A DNA stretch of 64,000 nt from JAHEEL01 sp964195515 (GCA_964195515.1 CAXMQO010000041.1:21778-85777); one strand, 5' to 3'; shown: positions 49,997 through 59,796, counted from the first letter of the stretch. Program-made: numbers and translations. Notes: generated by a model from the letters alone, not told the origin.

Positions 49997-51373
49997 CTAG
50001 TCCACCGTGAGCCGGTAGGCGCCCGGTCCGGTTGAGCCGCTGTCTGCGACCACGATGATGAACGTGCCGGTTTCGCGGGCGGTGAAAACGATCCTGGGAT
50101 TGGTGCCGAACAATCCCCCTCCCGCGTCGTCGTCGACAGCGAGTACGTAGCCGAGTGCTTCGGGACCGTCCACCATGAGCACAGGGTCGAAGGCAATCGA
50201 GTCCACATCGATCGTAATGGCCTGGCCCTTGCCGAGTTCGACCAGGTACCAGTCGAAATCGCCCGGGTAGTCGGCGTTGCCCATGATCGTCGTATCACGC
50301 GTGAGCAACCGCCCGTCGTCGGGATCGGGCCACTCCGCCAGGTCGACACTCGATCGGAGCTGCGCATCTCCGACTCCAGAGAAGCTCTCAATGCGCAGCA
50401 GGTGGGGTCCCCGGTAGGTGATCAGCTCTTCAATCGTTTCCTCGCCGTCGACCGTTTCGTCGGCAGAAGCGATTTCGAGCCCGTCGATAGTGGCGAACAT
50501 GAGGGACACGTCGGCGTCACTCGATGCTTCGAACCGGACATCCGAGTACAGGGGAGTTTCGAAGACGAAAACGTGGTCCTGCCAGGCGTTCTCGAAAGAG
50601 ACGCTCAACACGTCCGTGCCGCTGCCCCACGCCGGCAGTCGGTCACCAAGGCCACCGAGGTCTTCCCCGGACCGCATCCGTTCGACTTTGCTCGCAGCGT
50701 CTGCGAGGGACCCGGAGAGCCCGAATTCCTCGAGGAAACTGAAGTTCGTAATGCCGATGACCGTTCCGTGTTCGTCGACAAGCGCCCCGCCGCTCTGGCC
50801 ACCGACGACGGTTGTGTCGGACTGCAGGAATGTCCACTGCTCGCTCTCCCACTCGCGAGTGCGAGAGAGGATTCCCTCGGTGATCGTCGGCTGTGGGTAC
50901 TCCTCCGACTCGCCCGGGTACCCGACGAGGAAGACGGGTCGACCGAGAGGAATATCCTCCCCGTCGCCGATCTCCGCCGGTGAAGGAAGGTTCGCGGCTC
51001 CCGATACGTCGATGATCGCCAAGTCTCCGAACGGGTCCCAGCCGATGACCGGGGCATCCTGGACCTCCCCACCATTCGGAAACACGACGCGAACAGACCG
51101 GTACGGCCAAACAACATGGGCTGCCGTGAGAACGGTTCCGCTGTCGATGAGGACGCCGCTGCCGCCCGCGATATCCGTGCTGATCGAGGCGATTGACGGA
51201 GCAACCAACTCGTAGACCTGTTCGGCCGTGGTGAGTTGAGGCTGACTCACCGCCATCGTGTCACCGGATACTGCGGCAACCGTCGTTTCGGGTGGCGGTG
51301 AGACGGATGATGTGCATGCGGCCGCGACCACAGTGAGTCCCGCCAGTGCAGTTCCGACCCGGGTCGCGATCAT
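49997..51373 (-). CDS. trypsin-like serine protease lipoprotein with C-terminal PPC-like domain
   Basis: A 458-residue exported protein. Signal ATRVGTALAGLTVVAAAC, lipobox AAAC. The S1C/DegP-like protease has His in VLTAAHVVWP, Asp in DPFGDLAIIDV and Ser in VGGQSGGALVDEHG, with no PDZ domain. The C-terminal 150 residues (GNADYPGDFDWYLVELGKGQAITIDVDS) resemble a PPC-type beta sandwich. Start ATG overlaps the ispG stop (ATGA). Its place between ispG and proS suggests translational coupling to isoprenoid genes, but the function is envelope protein quality control or processing by inference only. Confidence 0.85.
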   Translation of the reverse strand: MIATRVGTALAGLTVVAAACTSSVSPPPETTVAAVSGDTMAVSQPQLTTAEQVYELVAPSIASISTDIAGGSGVLIDSGTVLTAAHVVWPYRSVRVVFPNGGEVQDAPVIGWDPFGDLAIIDVSGAANLPSPAEIGDGEDIPLGRPVFLVGYPGESEEYPQPTITEGILSRTREWESEQWTFLQSDTTVVGGQSGGALVDEHGTVIGITNFSFLEEFGLSGSLADAASKVERMRSGEDLGGLGDRLPAWGSGTDVLSVSFENAWQDHVFVFETPLYSDVRFEASSDADVSLMFATIDGLEIASADETVDGEETIEELITYRGPHLLRIESFSGVGDAQLRSSVDLAEWPDPDDGRLLTRDTTIMGNADYPGDFDWYLVELGKGQAITIDVDSIAFDPVLMVDGPEALGYVLAVDDDAGGGLFGTNPRIVFTARETGTFIIVVADSGSTGPGAYRLTVD

Positions 51374-52596
51374 CTGTCGTTCCCGGAGACGATGTCCGCC
51401 ACGGCGGCACGGCGCTCTGCCGCACGGTTCGCATCCCCCTGGAGTCCGATCAGTTCGATCCGCTCCTCTGTCGCCAGATCCGCTGCTGAGACATCCGCAG
51501 CGGCGAGCCTCGCCTCAACCCCCTCTTCAAGGAGCCGGCGCGCCTCGTCGAGTAATGCATCGACCATCTCGTCCTCCGGCACGACACGTACGACCTGGCC
51601 CTTGATGAAGAGGTGCCCTTTGCCACGACCGGCGGCGATCCCGATGTCCGCCTCGCGGGCTTCACCCGGCCCGTTCACGATGCATCCCATGATCGCGACC
51701 TGAATCGGCAGATTCGCGGCCTCGAGCGCTGCGGTCGCCTCCGCGGCGACCTTGATGACGTCGACCTCAGCACGTCCGCATGATGGACATGCGATCAGAT
51801 CGAGTCCGGTGCGTTCCCGGAGGCCGAGGTACTCGACGAGTTGTCGACCTGCCTTCGCCTCTTCGATCGGATCTGCGGTGAGCGAGAACCGAATCGTGTC
51901 CCCGATGCCTTCGAGGAGCAGTGTGGCGATCCCGGCGACCGACTTGATCAAGCCACCGGGTGGCGGTCCGGCCTCGGTGACGCCGAGATGGAGGGGGTAC
52001 TCGACCCTCTCTGCGAGCAGACGATACGACTCGACCATGCGCGGCACGTTCGAGTGTTTGACGGAGATCTTGATGTCGTGGAATCCAACGTCCTCGAGGT
52101 ATCGGATCTCGACCAGGGCCGACCGAACAAGCGCCTCTGGGACCGGAGCACCAAACTCCTCGAGAAGATCCTTGTCGAGCGAGCCGGCGTTGACCCCCAC
52201 CCGGATCGACACTCCCGCGTCTGCTGCGGCTCGAGCGACGGTCTTGATGTGCTCTTCCTTTCGGATGTTCCCAGGGTTGAGTCTCAGCCCTGCCACGCCC
52301 GCCTCGAGAGCCGCCAACGCGAGCCGGTACTGATAGTGGATGTCTGCGATGATCGGAACCGGCGACCGCGGAACGATCTCTGCCAGCCCCTGTGCGGCTT
52401 CGACGTCATTACACGTGATCCGAACGATGTCCGCTCCGGCACCGCTCAGGGCATACACCTGGGCCAGGGTGCCGTCGACGTCGGCAGTCTTGGTGGTAGT
52501 CATCGACTGAACACTGACGGGAGCGCCACCGCCCACAGGGACGGCACCGACCATCAACTGTCGAGAGTCACGGCGCGGAATGGTCACGGCGGGCAT
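51370..52596 (-). CDS. ispG: 4-hydroxy-3-methylbut-2-enyl diphosphate synthase
   Basis: A 408-residue IspG (GcpE) of the MEP isoprenoid pathway. The TIM barrel starts VPVGGGAPVSVQSMTTTKTADV; the [4Fe-4S] Cys are in LIACPSCGRAE and IMGCIVNGPGEAREAD (three in all, as required). It converts MEcPP to HMBPP using reduced ferredoxin/flavodoxin. Another MEP gene, dxr, lies nearby. Confidence 0.95.
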   Translation of the reverse strand: MPAVTIPRRDSRQLMVGAVPVGGGAPVSVQSMTTTKTADVDGTLAQVYALSGAGADIVRITCNDVEAAQGLAEIVPRSPVPIIADIHYQYRLALAALEAGVAGLRLNPGNIRKEEHIKTVARAAADAGVSIRVGVNAGSLDKDLLEEFGAPVPEALVRSALVEIRYLEDVGFHDIKISVKHSNVPRMVESYRLLAERVEYPLHLGVTEAGPPPGGLIKSVAGIATLLLEGIGDTIRFSLTADPIEEAKAGRQLVEYLGLRERTGLDLIACPSCGRAEVDVIKVAAEATAALEAANLPIQVAIMGCIVNGPGEAREADIGIAAGRGKGHLFIKGQVVRVVPEDEMVDALLDEARRLLEEGVEARLAAADVSAADLATEERIELIGLQGDANRAAERRAAVADIVSGNDR

Positions 52597-52605
52597 GGTA
52601 GGAAG

Positions 52606-52670
52606 AAGTAGCCGAGTAGCGGAGTAGCCGAGAGCTACCGGCTGCCAGCTACCAGCAAGGCCCTAGCCCG
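52606..52670. repeat. GTAGCCGAGTAGCGGAGTAGCC repeats between rseP and ispG
   Basis: Units GTAGCCGAGTAGCGGAGTAG and AGCTACCGGCTGCCAGCTACC are close to those at 48060, 36160 and 59895. They lie directly upstream of ispG, which runs away to the left. Confidence 0.7.
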
Positions 52671-52696
52671 AATTCCGAAAACGCCGGCGAAGCCGG

Positions 52697-53854
52697 TCAG
52701 AGCTCCAGAGGTTTGAAGATGTCCAGGTAGACACCCATAAGGCCGATCGTGATCAGGAAGACGACCACGACGGCGGCGACCGGCATCAGCTTGTTGACAT
52801 CGGGGGCGCGTCCGCGGATCTTCTCGTACAGGGCGCCGGCGAAGTGTCCGCCGTCGAGGGGATAGAGAGGAATGAAGTTCAAGACCCCGACGAAGACGTT
52901 GACGAGAGCCAGTATCATCAACGTGCTCTCCATCGGTCCAGCCAATCGGGCGAGTCCGATCGGACTGATCGGGCGAACCTCATCGAGAACCTCTTCGTTT
53001 CCTCCGAAGATCGACATGACGAGCTTCGGGAACCCGACAATCAATTGTCCGAGTCCCTTGATGCTCTGGGCAATAGCTTCGCCGACGCCGCGGAGAGCGG
53101 CACCCACGACACCGAACACTCCCACGCGGTCCCGTGCGATCTCGGGTGCTGCTCCGAAGTAGCCGACCTCTTCGTACACGACGTCGCCGTTCTCATCCTT
53201 GACGACCGCATCGTCGACGATGACCGGCATCTTGGCGAATGCAAGGGTCGTTGCAGCTTCGACGGCTACGCCTCCGCGGTCGTACCCGATCAGAACCGTC
53301 TCCCCGCCGTCGGCTCGCACCCGTTCGACGAAGTCGTCCCACGACACGATCGCGATCCCCCCGTAGGTGCGAAGGAGGTCATCGGCTGCGAATCCGGCCA
53401 TCGTCGCCGGCGAAACGTCGCCGGTTGGGGTGGTCTGCGCGACCACCGAAAGCGACAAGGTTGGGATCGGATCACCGGCGTCATCCGTCGACACGGCACC
53501 CCAGAACAAGAAGACCGTGATCAAGAGAAGCGTCGCCATGACGAAGTGGCTGAAGATCCCAGCTAGCACCACGATGGACTTCTTCCAGAAGACCGCGGTC
53601 CGGTAGGTCCGGCTCTCGTCGTCGGGATCGATCTCCTCGAGTGGATTCATCCCGATGATGCGCACGTATCCACCGAGCGGGATGGCTTTGATGCCGTACT
53701 CGGTCTCGCCTCGAGTGGTCGACCAGATGCGGGGGCCGAAGCCGAAGAACGCCTCGGTGGCCTTCATGCCGAATGCCTTCGCCGCGACGAAGTGGGAACC
53801 CTCGTGGATGACGATCATCAGCACGATGCCGATCAGCATCACGGTGGTGCCCAT
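52697..53854 (-). CDS. rseP: membrane-embedded site-2 metalloprotease (RseP/M50 family)
   Basis: A 385-residue intramembrane protease: active-site IVIHEGSHFVAAK (HExxH) in the first helix, a PDZ region around residues 140-215 (SPATMAGFAADDLLRTYGGIAIVSWDDFVERVRADGGETV), and the C-terminal LYPLDGGHFAGAL with the metal-binding Asp. Four membrane segments. It cuts anti-sigma factors and signal-peptide remnants in the membrane. Between dxr and ispG, as in many actinobacteria. Confidence 0.93.
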   Translation of the reverse strand: MGTTVMLIGIVLMIVIHEGSHFVAAKAFGMKATEAFFGFGPRIWSTTRGETEYGIKAIPLGGYVRIIGMNPLEEIDPDDESRTYRTAVFWKKSIVVLAGIFSHFVMATLLLITVFLFWGAVSTDDAGDPIPTLSLSVVAQTTPTGDVSPATMAGFAADDLLRTYGGIAIVSWDDFVERVRADGGETVLIGYDRGGVAVEAATTLAFAKMPVIVDDAVVKDENGDVVYEEVGYFGAAPEIARDRVGVFGVVGAALRGVGEAIAQSIKGLGQLIVGFPKLVMSIFGGNEEVLDEVRPISPIGLARLAGPMESTLMILALVNVFVGVLNFIPLYPLDGGHFAGALYEKIRGRAPDVNKLMPVAAVVVVFLITIGLMGVYLDIFKPLEL

Positions 53855-53907
53855 CAGTTGGTGCCCACGGTCGATCTCATGTGATCAACGGTACCTGCCA
53901 CTCCCGA

Positions 53908-55062
53908 CTACCGGGATATCCGCCGGACGATCGACTCGGTCGCCGCTGCCCGTCCGGCTGCGTCGGCGGCAAGCGCGTCGGCCAACGTCGAAATCGGTGC
54001 CGGCGGCACGGCGTCCAGGGCGCCTGCTACCACGTCGACGATGTCCGTGAATCTGATGCGACGATCCAAGAATGCGGCCACGGCCACCTCATCGGCGGCG
54101 TTGAGAACCGCGGGTCCGTTTCCGCCTCGCCTTCCGGCTTCGTAGCCGAGATCGAGGGCGGGGAAACGCGTTCGATCAGGAGCAGAGAAGGTCAGAGCGG
54201 TTCCCACCAGGTCGATCGGTTCCGTGGGTGCCTGGGCTCGCTCCGGCCAGGTCAACGCACGCTGGATCGGCTTGCGCATGTCGGGCGAGCCGAGTTCGGC
54301 CTTGACGACACCGTCGATGAACTCCACAAGCGAATGCACGAAGCTCCCGGGGTGGATAACGACATCGATCTGGTCGTAGGTGAGTGTGAACAGGAAGTGC
54401 GCTTCGATGACTTCGAAGGCCTTGTTCATCAGTGTCGCCGAATCGATCGAAATCCGCTGCCCCATGTCCCACGTCGGGTGTGCGAGGGCATCGGCAACGG
54501 AGACTCGTTCGAGATCGACATCGGGACGAGCATGGAATGGGCCGCCCGACGCGGTGATGATCACCCGACGAATCTCTTCCACGGACTCGCCTTCGATGCA
54601 CTGCCAGATGGCCGAGTGTTCGCTATCGACGGGAACGAGCTCACCGCCACCGGATGCGAGCGCCGAGAGAACGAGGGATCCGCCCGTCAGGAGGCTCTCC
54701 TTGTTGGCGAGAGCCAGCCGGTTTCCGCTCTCGAGGGCCGCAAGTGACGGCTCGAGACCGGCCGCTCCGACGATGCCGTTGACCACCGTGGTCTCCGGCA
54801 GTCGAGCGAGCGCGGCGACAGCCTCCGGCCCGAACTCGATCCGACGCCCGAGCGCCCCATCAACCGGTCGTTTGGGTATGTGGGCCACGGCGACACGTGC
54901 TCCCGGGTACCGGCCGGCCAGATCGACGATCTCGTCCGACAACGATCCAGCTGCAAGCCCGAAAACGGGACGATTGAGACGGTCGGCTACGTCGAGTGTC
55001 TGGCGTCCGATCGACCCGGTGGCCCCAAGGACAACGATCGGGGTCAGAGCAGACCCATCCAC
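53908..55062 (-). CDS. dxr: 1-deoxy-D-xylulose-5-phosphate reductoisomerase
   Basis: A 384-residue Dxr (IspC), second enzyme of the MEP pathway, NADPH dependent. Recognisable: LGATGSIGRQTLDV (nucleotide motif), NKESLLTGG, VPVDSEHSAIWQCIEG, ASGGPF, HPTWDMGQRISIDSATLMNKAFEVIEAHFLF and IHPGSFVHSLVEFIDG. The GTG start overlaps cdsA by 19 bases; a CTG four-base overlap start is also possible. No Shine-Dalgarno sequence is evident, which suits coupling to cdsA. Confidence 0.92.
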   Translation of the reverse strand: MDGSALTPIVVLGATGSIGRQTLDVADRLNRPVFGLAAGSLSDEIVDLAGRYPGARVAVAHIPKRPVDGALGRRIEFGPEAVAALARLPETTVVNGIVGAAGLEPSLAALESGNRLALANKESLLTGGSLVLSALASGGGELVPVDSEHSAIWQCIEGESVEEIRRVIITASGGPFHARPDVDLERVSVADALAHPTWDMGQRISIDSATLMNKAFEVIEAHFLFTLTYDQIDVVIHPGSFVHSLVEFIDGVVKAELGSPDMRKPIQRALTWPERAQAPTEPIDLVGTALTFSAPDRTRFPALDLGYEAGRRGGNGPAVLNAADEVAVAAFLDRRIRFTDIVDVVAGALDAVPPAPISTLADALAADAAGRAAATESIVRRISR

Positions 55063-56951
55063 ACGAATGCTGCCCAGGCCGCAGGGACGACCGCGATGAT
55101 GGCGTCGATCCGATCGAGGAGACCGCCGTGCCCCGGCAGGATGGAACCCATATCCTTGATATTGAGCGATCTCTTGACCACCGATACGGAGAGATCTCCG
55201 AGCGGTGCGAAGACGGCGACGACGACACCGAGGACGAGACCAGCGGGGAGATCGATCCCCTCGACGAAGAAGCTGGCGACGGCTCCGGCCAGGAGAGCCA
55301 TGAGCGTGCCGCCGACGAACCCTTCGATCGTCTTCTTCGGGGAGATCACGGGAGCCAAGGGGCGGCGGCCGATCGTTCTGCCGACGAAGTACGCAGCGAT
55401 GTCGACGAGAGCGACCATCCCCACAACGGTCAGCACGAGAGCCTGGTAGTTGTCGGCTGCGATAATCGGGAAAGCAAATGCTCCGAAACCACCGATCCAG
55501 ACCGCGACAAGGATGGTGAGTGAGAATCCCGTGACGGCGCCATGGCGACGCTGGCTGACGGCATCGAAGAGCAGGATGACGGTGATCATCAGAGCAAACG
55601 CGATCGGGATCGCGACTACCCCCCACACGACCGTTCCGAGGCCTGCACCGACGATTCCCAGGAATCCGAAGATCGACAGCGGCTTGTACCGGCGGTGCAT
55701 CAGGACGCTGTAGAACTCCCCCGCAGCGATGACGAACACTGCCAGGGCGAGCACGATGATCGCGGGGCGCCAGAGCAGCGAGAGCAGGAAAGCGGCAACC
55801 AGCGCCACTCCGGTACCGACGCGAAGGACGAGATCCGACGACTTCGGCGGAGCGACCCGCGTCGAGGAACCATCTGTGCGGGGATTGACAACGTCGTCGA
55901 ATCCCAAAACGCCGGATTCAAGTCCGGGGATTGCTGCAGAGAGGGCCACCTGCTCGGTGTCCTCGAATTCCGCGGCAGTGATCGCCGCCGCGAGGTCATG
56001 GTGCTCGCGCGTGGCGGCGTCGAGATAGTGCTCTTCCGTGAAGTCCTCCACATCGAAAACGGTCGATCCGCCCTCGGGTTCGATGCCCGGCTCCGCGAAT
56101 CCGACGATCGGCAACTCACCCGTGTCATCGTCGGTGTCGGGTGCCTCACTGCTGACCGTGTCGGGTGCCCGATCACTTCCCATCGCTGCGGTGCCGATTG
56201 ACACTATCGGCAATACCGTCAGCCTCTGTGGGTCGACTTGACCGACTTCATCGAACGGCGGATCGGGGGCAGCGGCCTCTTCGACATGTCCGAACTCATC
56301 GTCCGGGTCATCCGCGACTGCGCCGATCAGGTCGTCCGCGGGGGCGCCCTGCGGCCCATCGTCCTGTTCGGCCACCGCGTCTCCGAGGAAGAGTTCGACG
56401 GTGTCCTCGTGAGGATCGTCACCTTCCGGATCGGAGATCCGGACGAATGGAGGGTCTCCGGCATCCGAGCCTTCCTCGATCGAATCTGTGGGCTCGACCT
56501 CGAGTGTCCCCTCTTCGGAAACGACCGTGTCGGTGACGTCGACAACGACCTCGACTTCGTCGGAGACGGATGGCTCGTCCGCCACAGCGCTCGTGAACGC
56601 CATCCAGTCGGCGATCTCCGCGGCGGGGTCGTCGCCCTCTTCGGGTACGGTCAACGCGGCGAATGGATCTTCGCTCTGCGCCGAGATCTCTTTGTCATCG
56701 AGCCATCCATCGAAGCCCGGGTCGGCTTCGGCCGGATGAGGAGCGAGGTTCTCGTTCTCTCCCGGCAGGTCGAGTTCACCGGTTGCATCGGGGTCGTGTC
56801 GGTCCATAGCTCCTGAGAGTACTTCGCCGAACGGCTCGAGCGGCGCATCTGTCGATTCGAAGCCGGCCACGGCAGCATGGCTCTCGGATGATGTGACGGT
56901 GTGTTCGGGCGACGGTTCATCCTCCGGCGGGCGATCGTTGTCTGTCGGCAT
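55044..56951 (-). CDS. cdsA: phosphatidate cytidylyltransferase with ~370-residue acidic extension
   Basis: A 635-residue fusion-like protein. The C-terminal 260 residues are CdsA: several transmembrane helices from LVLRVGTGVALVAAFLLSLLWRP onward, ending in the signature SVVKRSLNIKDMGSILPGHGGLLDRID. It makes CDP-diacylglycerol from phosphatidate. The first 370 residues are hydrophilic, extremely rich in Asp, Glu, Pro, Ser and Thr, with no domain or signal peptide, so probably a disordered cytoplasmic region. The start ATG at 56951 is the first after the frr stop. CdsA proteins are usually about 270-300 residues. Confidence 0.9.
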   Translation of the reverse strand: MPTDNDRPPEDEPSPEHTVTSSESHAAVAGFESTDAPLEPFGEVLSGAMDRHDPDATGELDLPGENENLAPHPAEADPGFDGWLDDKEISAQSEDPFAALTVPEEGDDPAAEIADWMAFTSAVADEPSVSDEVEVVVDVTDTVVSEEGTLEVEPTDSIEEGSDAGDPPFVRISDPEGDDPHEDTVELFLGDAVAEQDDGPQGAPADDLIGAVADDPDDEFGHVEEAAAPDPPFDEVGQVDPQRLTVLPIVSIGTAAMGSDRAPDTVSSEAPDTDDDTGELPIVGFAEPGIEPEGGSTVFDVEDFTEEHYLDAATREHHDLAAAITAAEFEDTEQVALSAAIPGLESGVLGFDDVVNPRTDGSSTRVAPPKSSDLVLRVGTGVALVAAFLLSLLWRPAIIVLALAVFVIAAGEFYSVLMHRRYKPLSIFGFLGIVGAGLGTVVWGVVAIPIAFALMITVILLFDAVSQRRHGAVTGFSLTILVAVWIGGFGAFAFPIIAADNYQALVLTVVGMVALVDIAAYFVGRTIGRRPLAPVISPKKTIEGFVGGTLMALLAGAVASFFVEGIDLPAGLVLGVVVAVFAPLGDLSVSVVKRSLNIKDMGSILPGHGGLLDRIDAIIAVVPAAWAAFVWMGLL

Positions 56952-56965
56952 TGCTCAGAGCACCC

Positions 56966-57511
56966 CTATACCTCGAGGAGCTCTTCCTCTTTAGTCGCAA
57001 GGATCCCATCGAGCCGCTCGACGTGTTCGTCCGTCTTTTTCTGGAGCACTCTCTCGGCTCGGCGGATGTCATCCTCGGACATGTCCTCCGACTCGAGGAG
57101 GTCCTTGTAATGACGCCGCACGTTCCTGATCGAGATGCGTCCCTCTTCGGCAAGGTGCCGCACAACGCGGATGAGTTCCCTGCGCCGTTCCTCGGTGAGG
57201 GATGGAAAGGAGAGACGGATAACATTGCCGTCGTTTGATGGGTTGAGGCCCAGATCTGCCTCTTGAATCGCCCGTTCAATAGCGGGGATCGCGGTTCTGT
57301 CGTAGGGCTGGATGACGAGCAGCCGGGCTTCCGGGACCGTGAATCCGGCTATCTGTTGGAGAGGCGTCTGGGTGCCGTAGTAGTCGACGTTGATGCGACT
57401 CAAGAGCCCGGGATTCGCACGCCCGGTCCGGATCCCGCCGAATTCCTGTTTCGCGTGTACGACCGTCTGATCCATCTTGTGCTCGGCATCTCTCAGCAGA
57501 TCGTTGATCAC
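56966..57511 (-). CDS. frr: ribosome recycling factor
   Basis: A 181-residue RRF: DLLRDAEHKMDQTVVHAKQEFGGIRTGRANPGLLSRINVDYYGTQTPLQQIAGFTVPEARLLVIQPYD and LRLSFPSLTEERRREL-type domain (IRLSFPSLTEERRRELIRVVRHLAEEGRISIRNVRRH). It splits post-termination ribosomes with EF-G. GTG start. Ten bases from pyrH. Confidence 0.95.
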   Translation of the reverse strand: MINDLLRDAEHKMDQTVVHAKQEFGGIRTGRANPGLLSRINVDYYGTQTPLQQIAGFTVPEARLLVIQPYDRTAIPAIERAIQEADLGLNPSNDGNVIRLSFPSLTEERRRELIRVVRHLAEEGRISIRNVRRHYKDLLESEDMSEDDIRRAERVLQKKTDEHVERLDGILATKEEELLEV

Positions 57512-57520
57512 GGCGCCTCC

Positions 57521-58222
57521 TCAGTGAACCAGGGTTCCAACGTCCTCTCCGCGCACGGCCCCTGCAATCTCACCGGGTCGGTTCATATTGAACACGCGGA
57601 TCGGAAGGTGATTCTCCATGCACATCGTAATGGCAGTCGCATCCATCACCCCAAGTTGCCGCTGGATTGCCTCCATGTAGGTGACGTCGCCGAGGAGGTG
57701 GGCCCCCGGTGTCGTCGTTGGGTCGGCATCGTAGACACCATCGACCTTCGTGCCCTTGAGGATGGCGGCGGCCCCGATCTCGGCCCCGCGCAGCGCGGCC
57801 GTCGTGTCGGTTGTGAAGAACGGGTTGCCGGTGCCCCCTCCGAATACGACGATCCGACCCTTCTCGAGGTGTCGGATCGCCCTGAGACGGATGTAGGGCT
57901 CGGCGACCTGTTGAATCGAGATCGCCGTCTGTACGCGGGTTGGCGAACCGGCGTGCTCGAGTGCATCACGCAGGGCGAGCGCGTTGATGACGGTGGCGAG
58001 CATGCCCATGTAGTCCGCGCTCGCACGGTCCATGGTTCCCGCCGCCGCAGATACGCCGCGGAAGATGTTGCCGCCGCCGACGACAATCCCGATCTCGTAC
58101 CCCTCATGGTGTACGCCCGAAATCTCCTCGGCGACGCGCGATACGATCGTCGGATCGATCCCATACTGCATCTCCGGATCGGCAAAGGCCTCTCCCGAGA
58201 GCTTGAGAACGACCCGGCGCAT
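57521..58222 (-). CDS. pyrH: UMP kinase
   Basis: A 233-residue hexameric UMP kinase of the amino acid kinase fold: RVVLKLSGEAF, IGIVVGGGNIFRGV, RASADYMGMLATVINALAL, VVFGGGTGNPFFTTDTTAALRG. It makes UDP. The ATG overlaps the tsf stop (TGATG). Confidence 0.95.
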   Translation of the reverse strand: MRRVVLKLSGEAFADPEMQYGIDPTIVSRVAEEISGVHHEGYEIGIVVGGGNIFRGVSAAAGTMDRASADYMGMLATVINALALRDALEHAGSPTRVQTAISIQQVAEPYIRLRAIRHLEKGRIVVFGGGTGNPFFTTDTTAALRGAEIGAAAILKGTKVDGVYDADPTTTPGAHLLGDVTYMEAIQRQLGVMDATAITMCMENHLPIRVFNMNRPGEIAGAVRGEDVGTLVH

Positions 58223-58839
58223 CAGCTCTCCTCGCCGACGGCCAGCCTGGCCATCTTCGAGACGCTGATGTTCTCGCCCATCTTCGACGCGAGTTGCTTG
58301 ACCAGCTCGCCCACGGTGCCATCGAAGGTCTCGCTCTTCACGAACACCTGGTCGTAGAGCACGTTGTCGGCGAAGAAGCTGTTGAGGCGCCCTTCGACGA
58401 TCTTCTCAACAATGTGCTCCGGTTTCCCCTCGTTGACCGCCTGAGCGGCGATGAGTCGCTTCTCGTCGGCGATGGCATCCTCGGGGACATCGTCGCGATT
58501 GATCCACCTCGGTCGAGCCGCGGCCACATGCATGGCGATGTCGTTCGCGATCTCCTGAAATTCGGCGCTCTTGGCGACGAAATCCGTCTCAGACGCGAGT
58601 TCGATCAGCACCCCTATGACGGGGCGATCGGCCTGGCGATGCAGGTACGAGCCGATGGCTCCTTCGGTCTGGCTGCGACCGGCACGCTTGGCTGCATCTG
58701 CGAGTCCCTGCTCGCGAAGCAGGTCCTTCGCACGACCCATGTCCCCGCCGGTCTCGGCGAGGGCTCGCTTTGCGTCCATCATCCCTGCGCCGGTCGATTG
58801 GCGAAGGGCTTGAACATCCTTGGCGGGAACGTCGCTCAC
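58222..58839 (-). CDS. tsf: elongation factor Ts
   Basis: A 205-residue EF-Ts: VPAKDVQALRQSTGAGMMDAKRALAETGGDMGRAKDLLREQGL and LIELASETDFVAKSAEFQEIANDIAMHVAA (TDFV core contact with EF-Tu). It exchanges nucleotide on EF-Tu. Shorter than E. coli EF-Ts (283), like many actinobacteria and Thermus. GTG start overlapping rpsB (GTGA). Confidence 0.95.
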   Translation of the reverse strand: MSDVPAKDVQALRQSTGAGMMDAKRALAETGGDMGRAKDLLREQGLADAAKRAGRSQTEGAIGSYLHRQADRPVIGVLIELASETDFVAKSAEFQEIANDIAMHVAAARPRWINRDDVPEDAIADEKRLIAAQAVNEGKPEHIVEKIVEGRLNSFFADNVLYDQVFVKSETFDGTVGELVKQLASKMGENISVSKMARLAVGEES

Positions 58840-59687
58840 GCCAAATCCTCCGTGGTCTCTGCCTGTTCGGTGCTGCTGCCTTCGGCCGCCGCACTCTCTG
58901 CCTGAATCTCGTCCAGCACCACGACCTCAGTCGGTGGCGGTGTCGGCGGGGCCTTCTTCTTGGCCGGTGCATCCTTGGCCGGTGCATCCTTCCGGCTCGC
59001 TTCCCTGGTCTCGCGTCCCTCCTTCGCTGCTTCTGCGATGACATCGCTGATGAGGAGGATCGTGCGAATGGCATCGTCATTGCCGGGAATCACGATGTCG
59101 ACGGAATCCGGATTGCAGTTCGTGTCGACGATCGCGATCAGCGGAATTGCGAGACGCTTGGCTTCGAGAACGGCGATGTGCTCGGTGAGCACGTCGATCA
59201 CGAACACTGCGTCCGGGGGGCGCTTCATGTCGCGCACGCCGCCGAGCACGGTGTGGAGCTTCTCGAGTTCGCGACGGAGGCGGAGGCGTTCCTTCTTCGG
59301 AAGTGACTCCATCTCTCCGGAACTCTCCATCTGCTCGAGTTCGAGCATGTAGAGAATCCGCTTGTGAATCGTCTGGAAGTTCGTGAGCATGCCGCCGAGC
59401 CAGCGATTATTGACGTACGGCATACCGGCCTTGTTGGCCGCTTCTTCGACTGCGCCTTGGGCCTGCTTCTTGGTTCCGACGAACAGCACGGTTCCACCGT
59501 CTGCCACGGCGTCACGAACGAGGGCGTACGCCTTCTCGATCTGCTCGAGGGTCTGTCGAAGATCGATGATGTGGATGCCGTTGCGCTCCGTGAAGATGTA
59601 CGGACGCATCTTCGGGTTCCAACGACTGGTCTGGTGGCCGAAGTGCATTCCGGCCTCGAGCAGCTGTCGCATACTCACCACGGACAT
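58836..59687 (-). CDS. rpsB: 30S ribosomal protein S2
   Basis: A 283-residue S2: QLLEAGMHFGHQTSRWNPKMRPYIFTERNGIHIIDLRQTL and NRWLGGMLTNFQT, plus DTNCNPDSVDIVIPGNDDAIR. It adds a C-terminal tail of about 55 residues (Lys/Ala/Pro then Glu-rich). The ATG has AGGAGG upstream. A leader of about 100 bases precedes it, with TACACT as a probable -10. Confidence 0.95.
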   Translation of the reverse strand: MSVVSMRQLLEAGMHFGHQTSRWNPKMRPYIFTERNGIHIIDLRQTLEQIEKAYALVRDAVADGGTVLFVGTKKQAQGAVEEAANKAGMPYVNNRWLGGMLTNFQTIHKRILYMLELEQMESSGEMESLPKKERLRLRRELEKLHTVLGGVRDMKRPPDAVFVIDVLTEHIAVLEAKRLAIPLIAIVDTNCNPDSVDIVIPGNDDAIRTILLISDVIAEAAKEGRETREASRKDAPAKDAPAKKKAPPTPPPTEVVVLDEIQAESAAAEGSSTEQAETTEDLA

Positions 59688-59796
59688 GTGGTTCCTCCTG
59701 TGTTCGGGTTCACGCCTCCGCCCACCCGGAACACCCCACAGACCGCCTGCGCGATCCGACCTCAGGGGTTTGTAGTGAACGTGCGAATTTGCCAGG

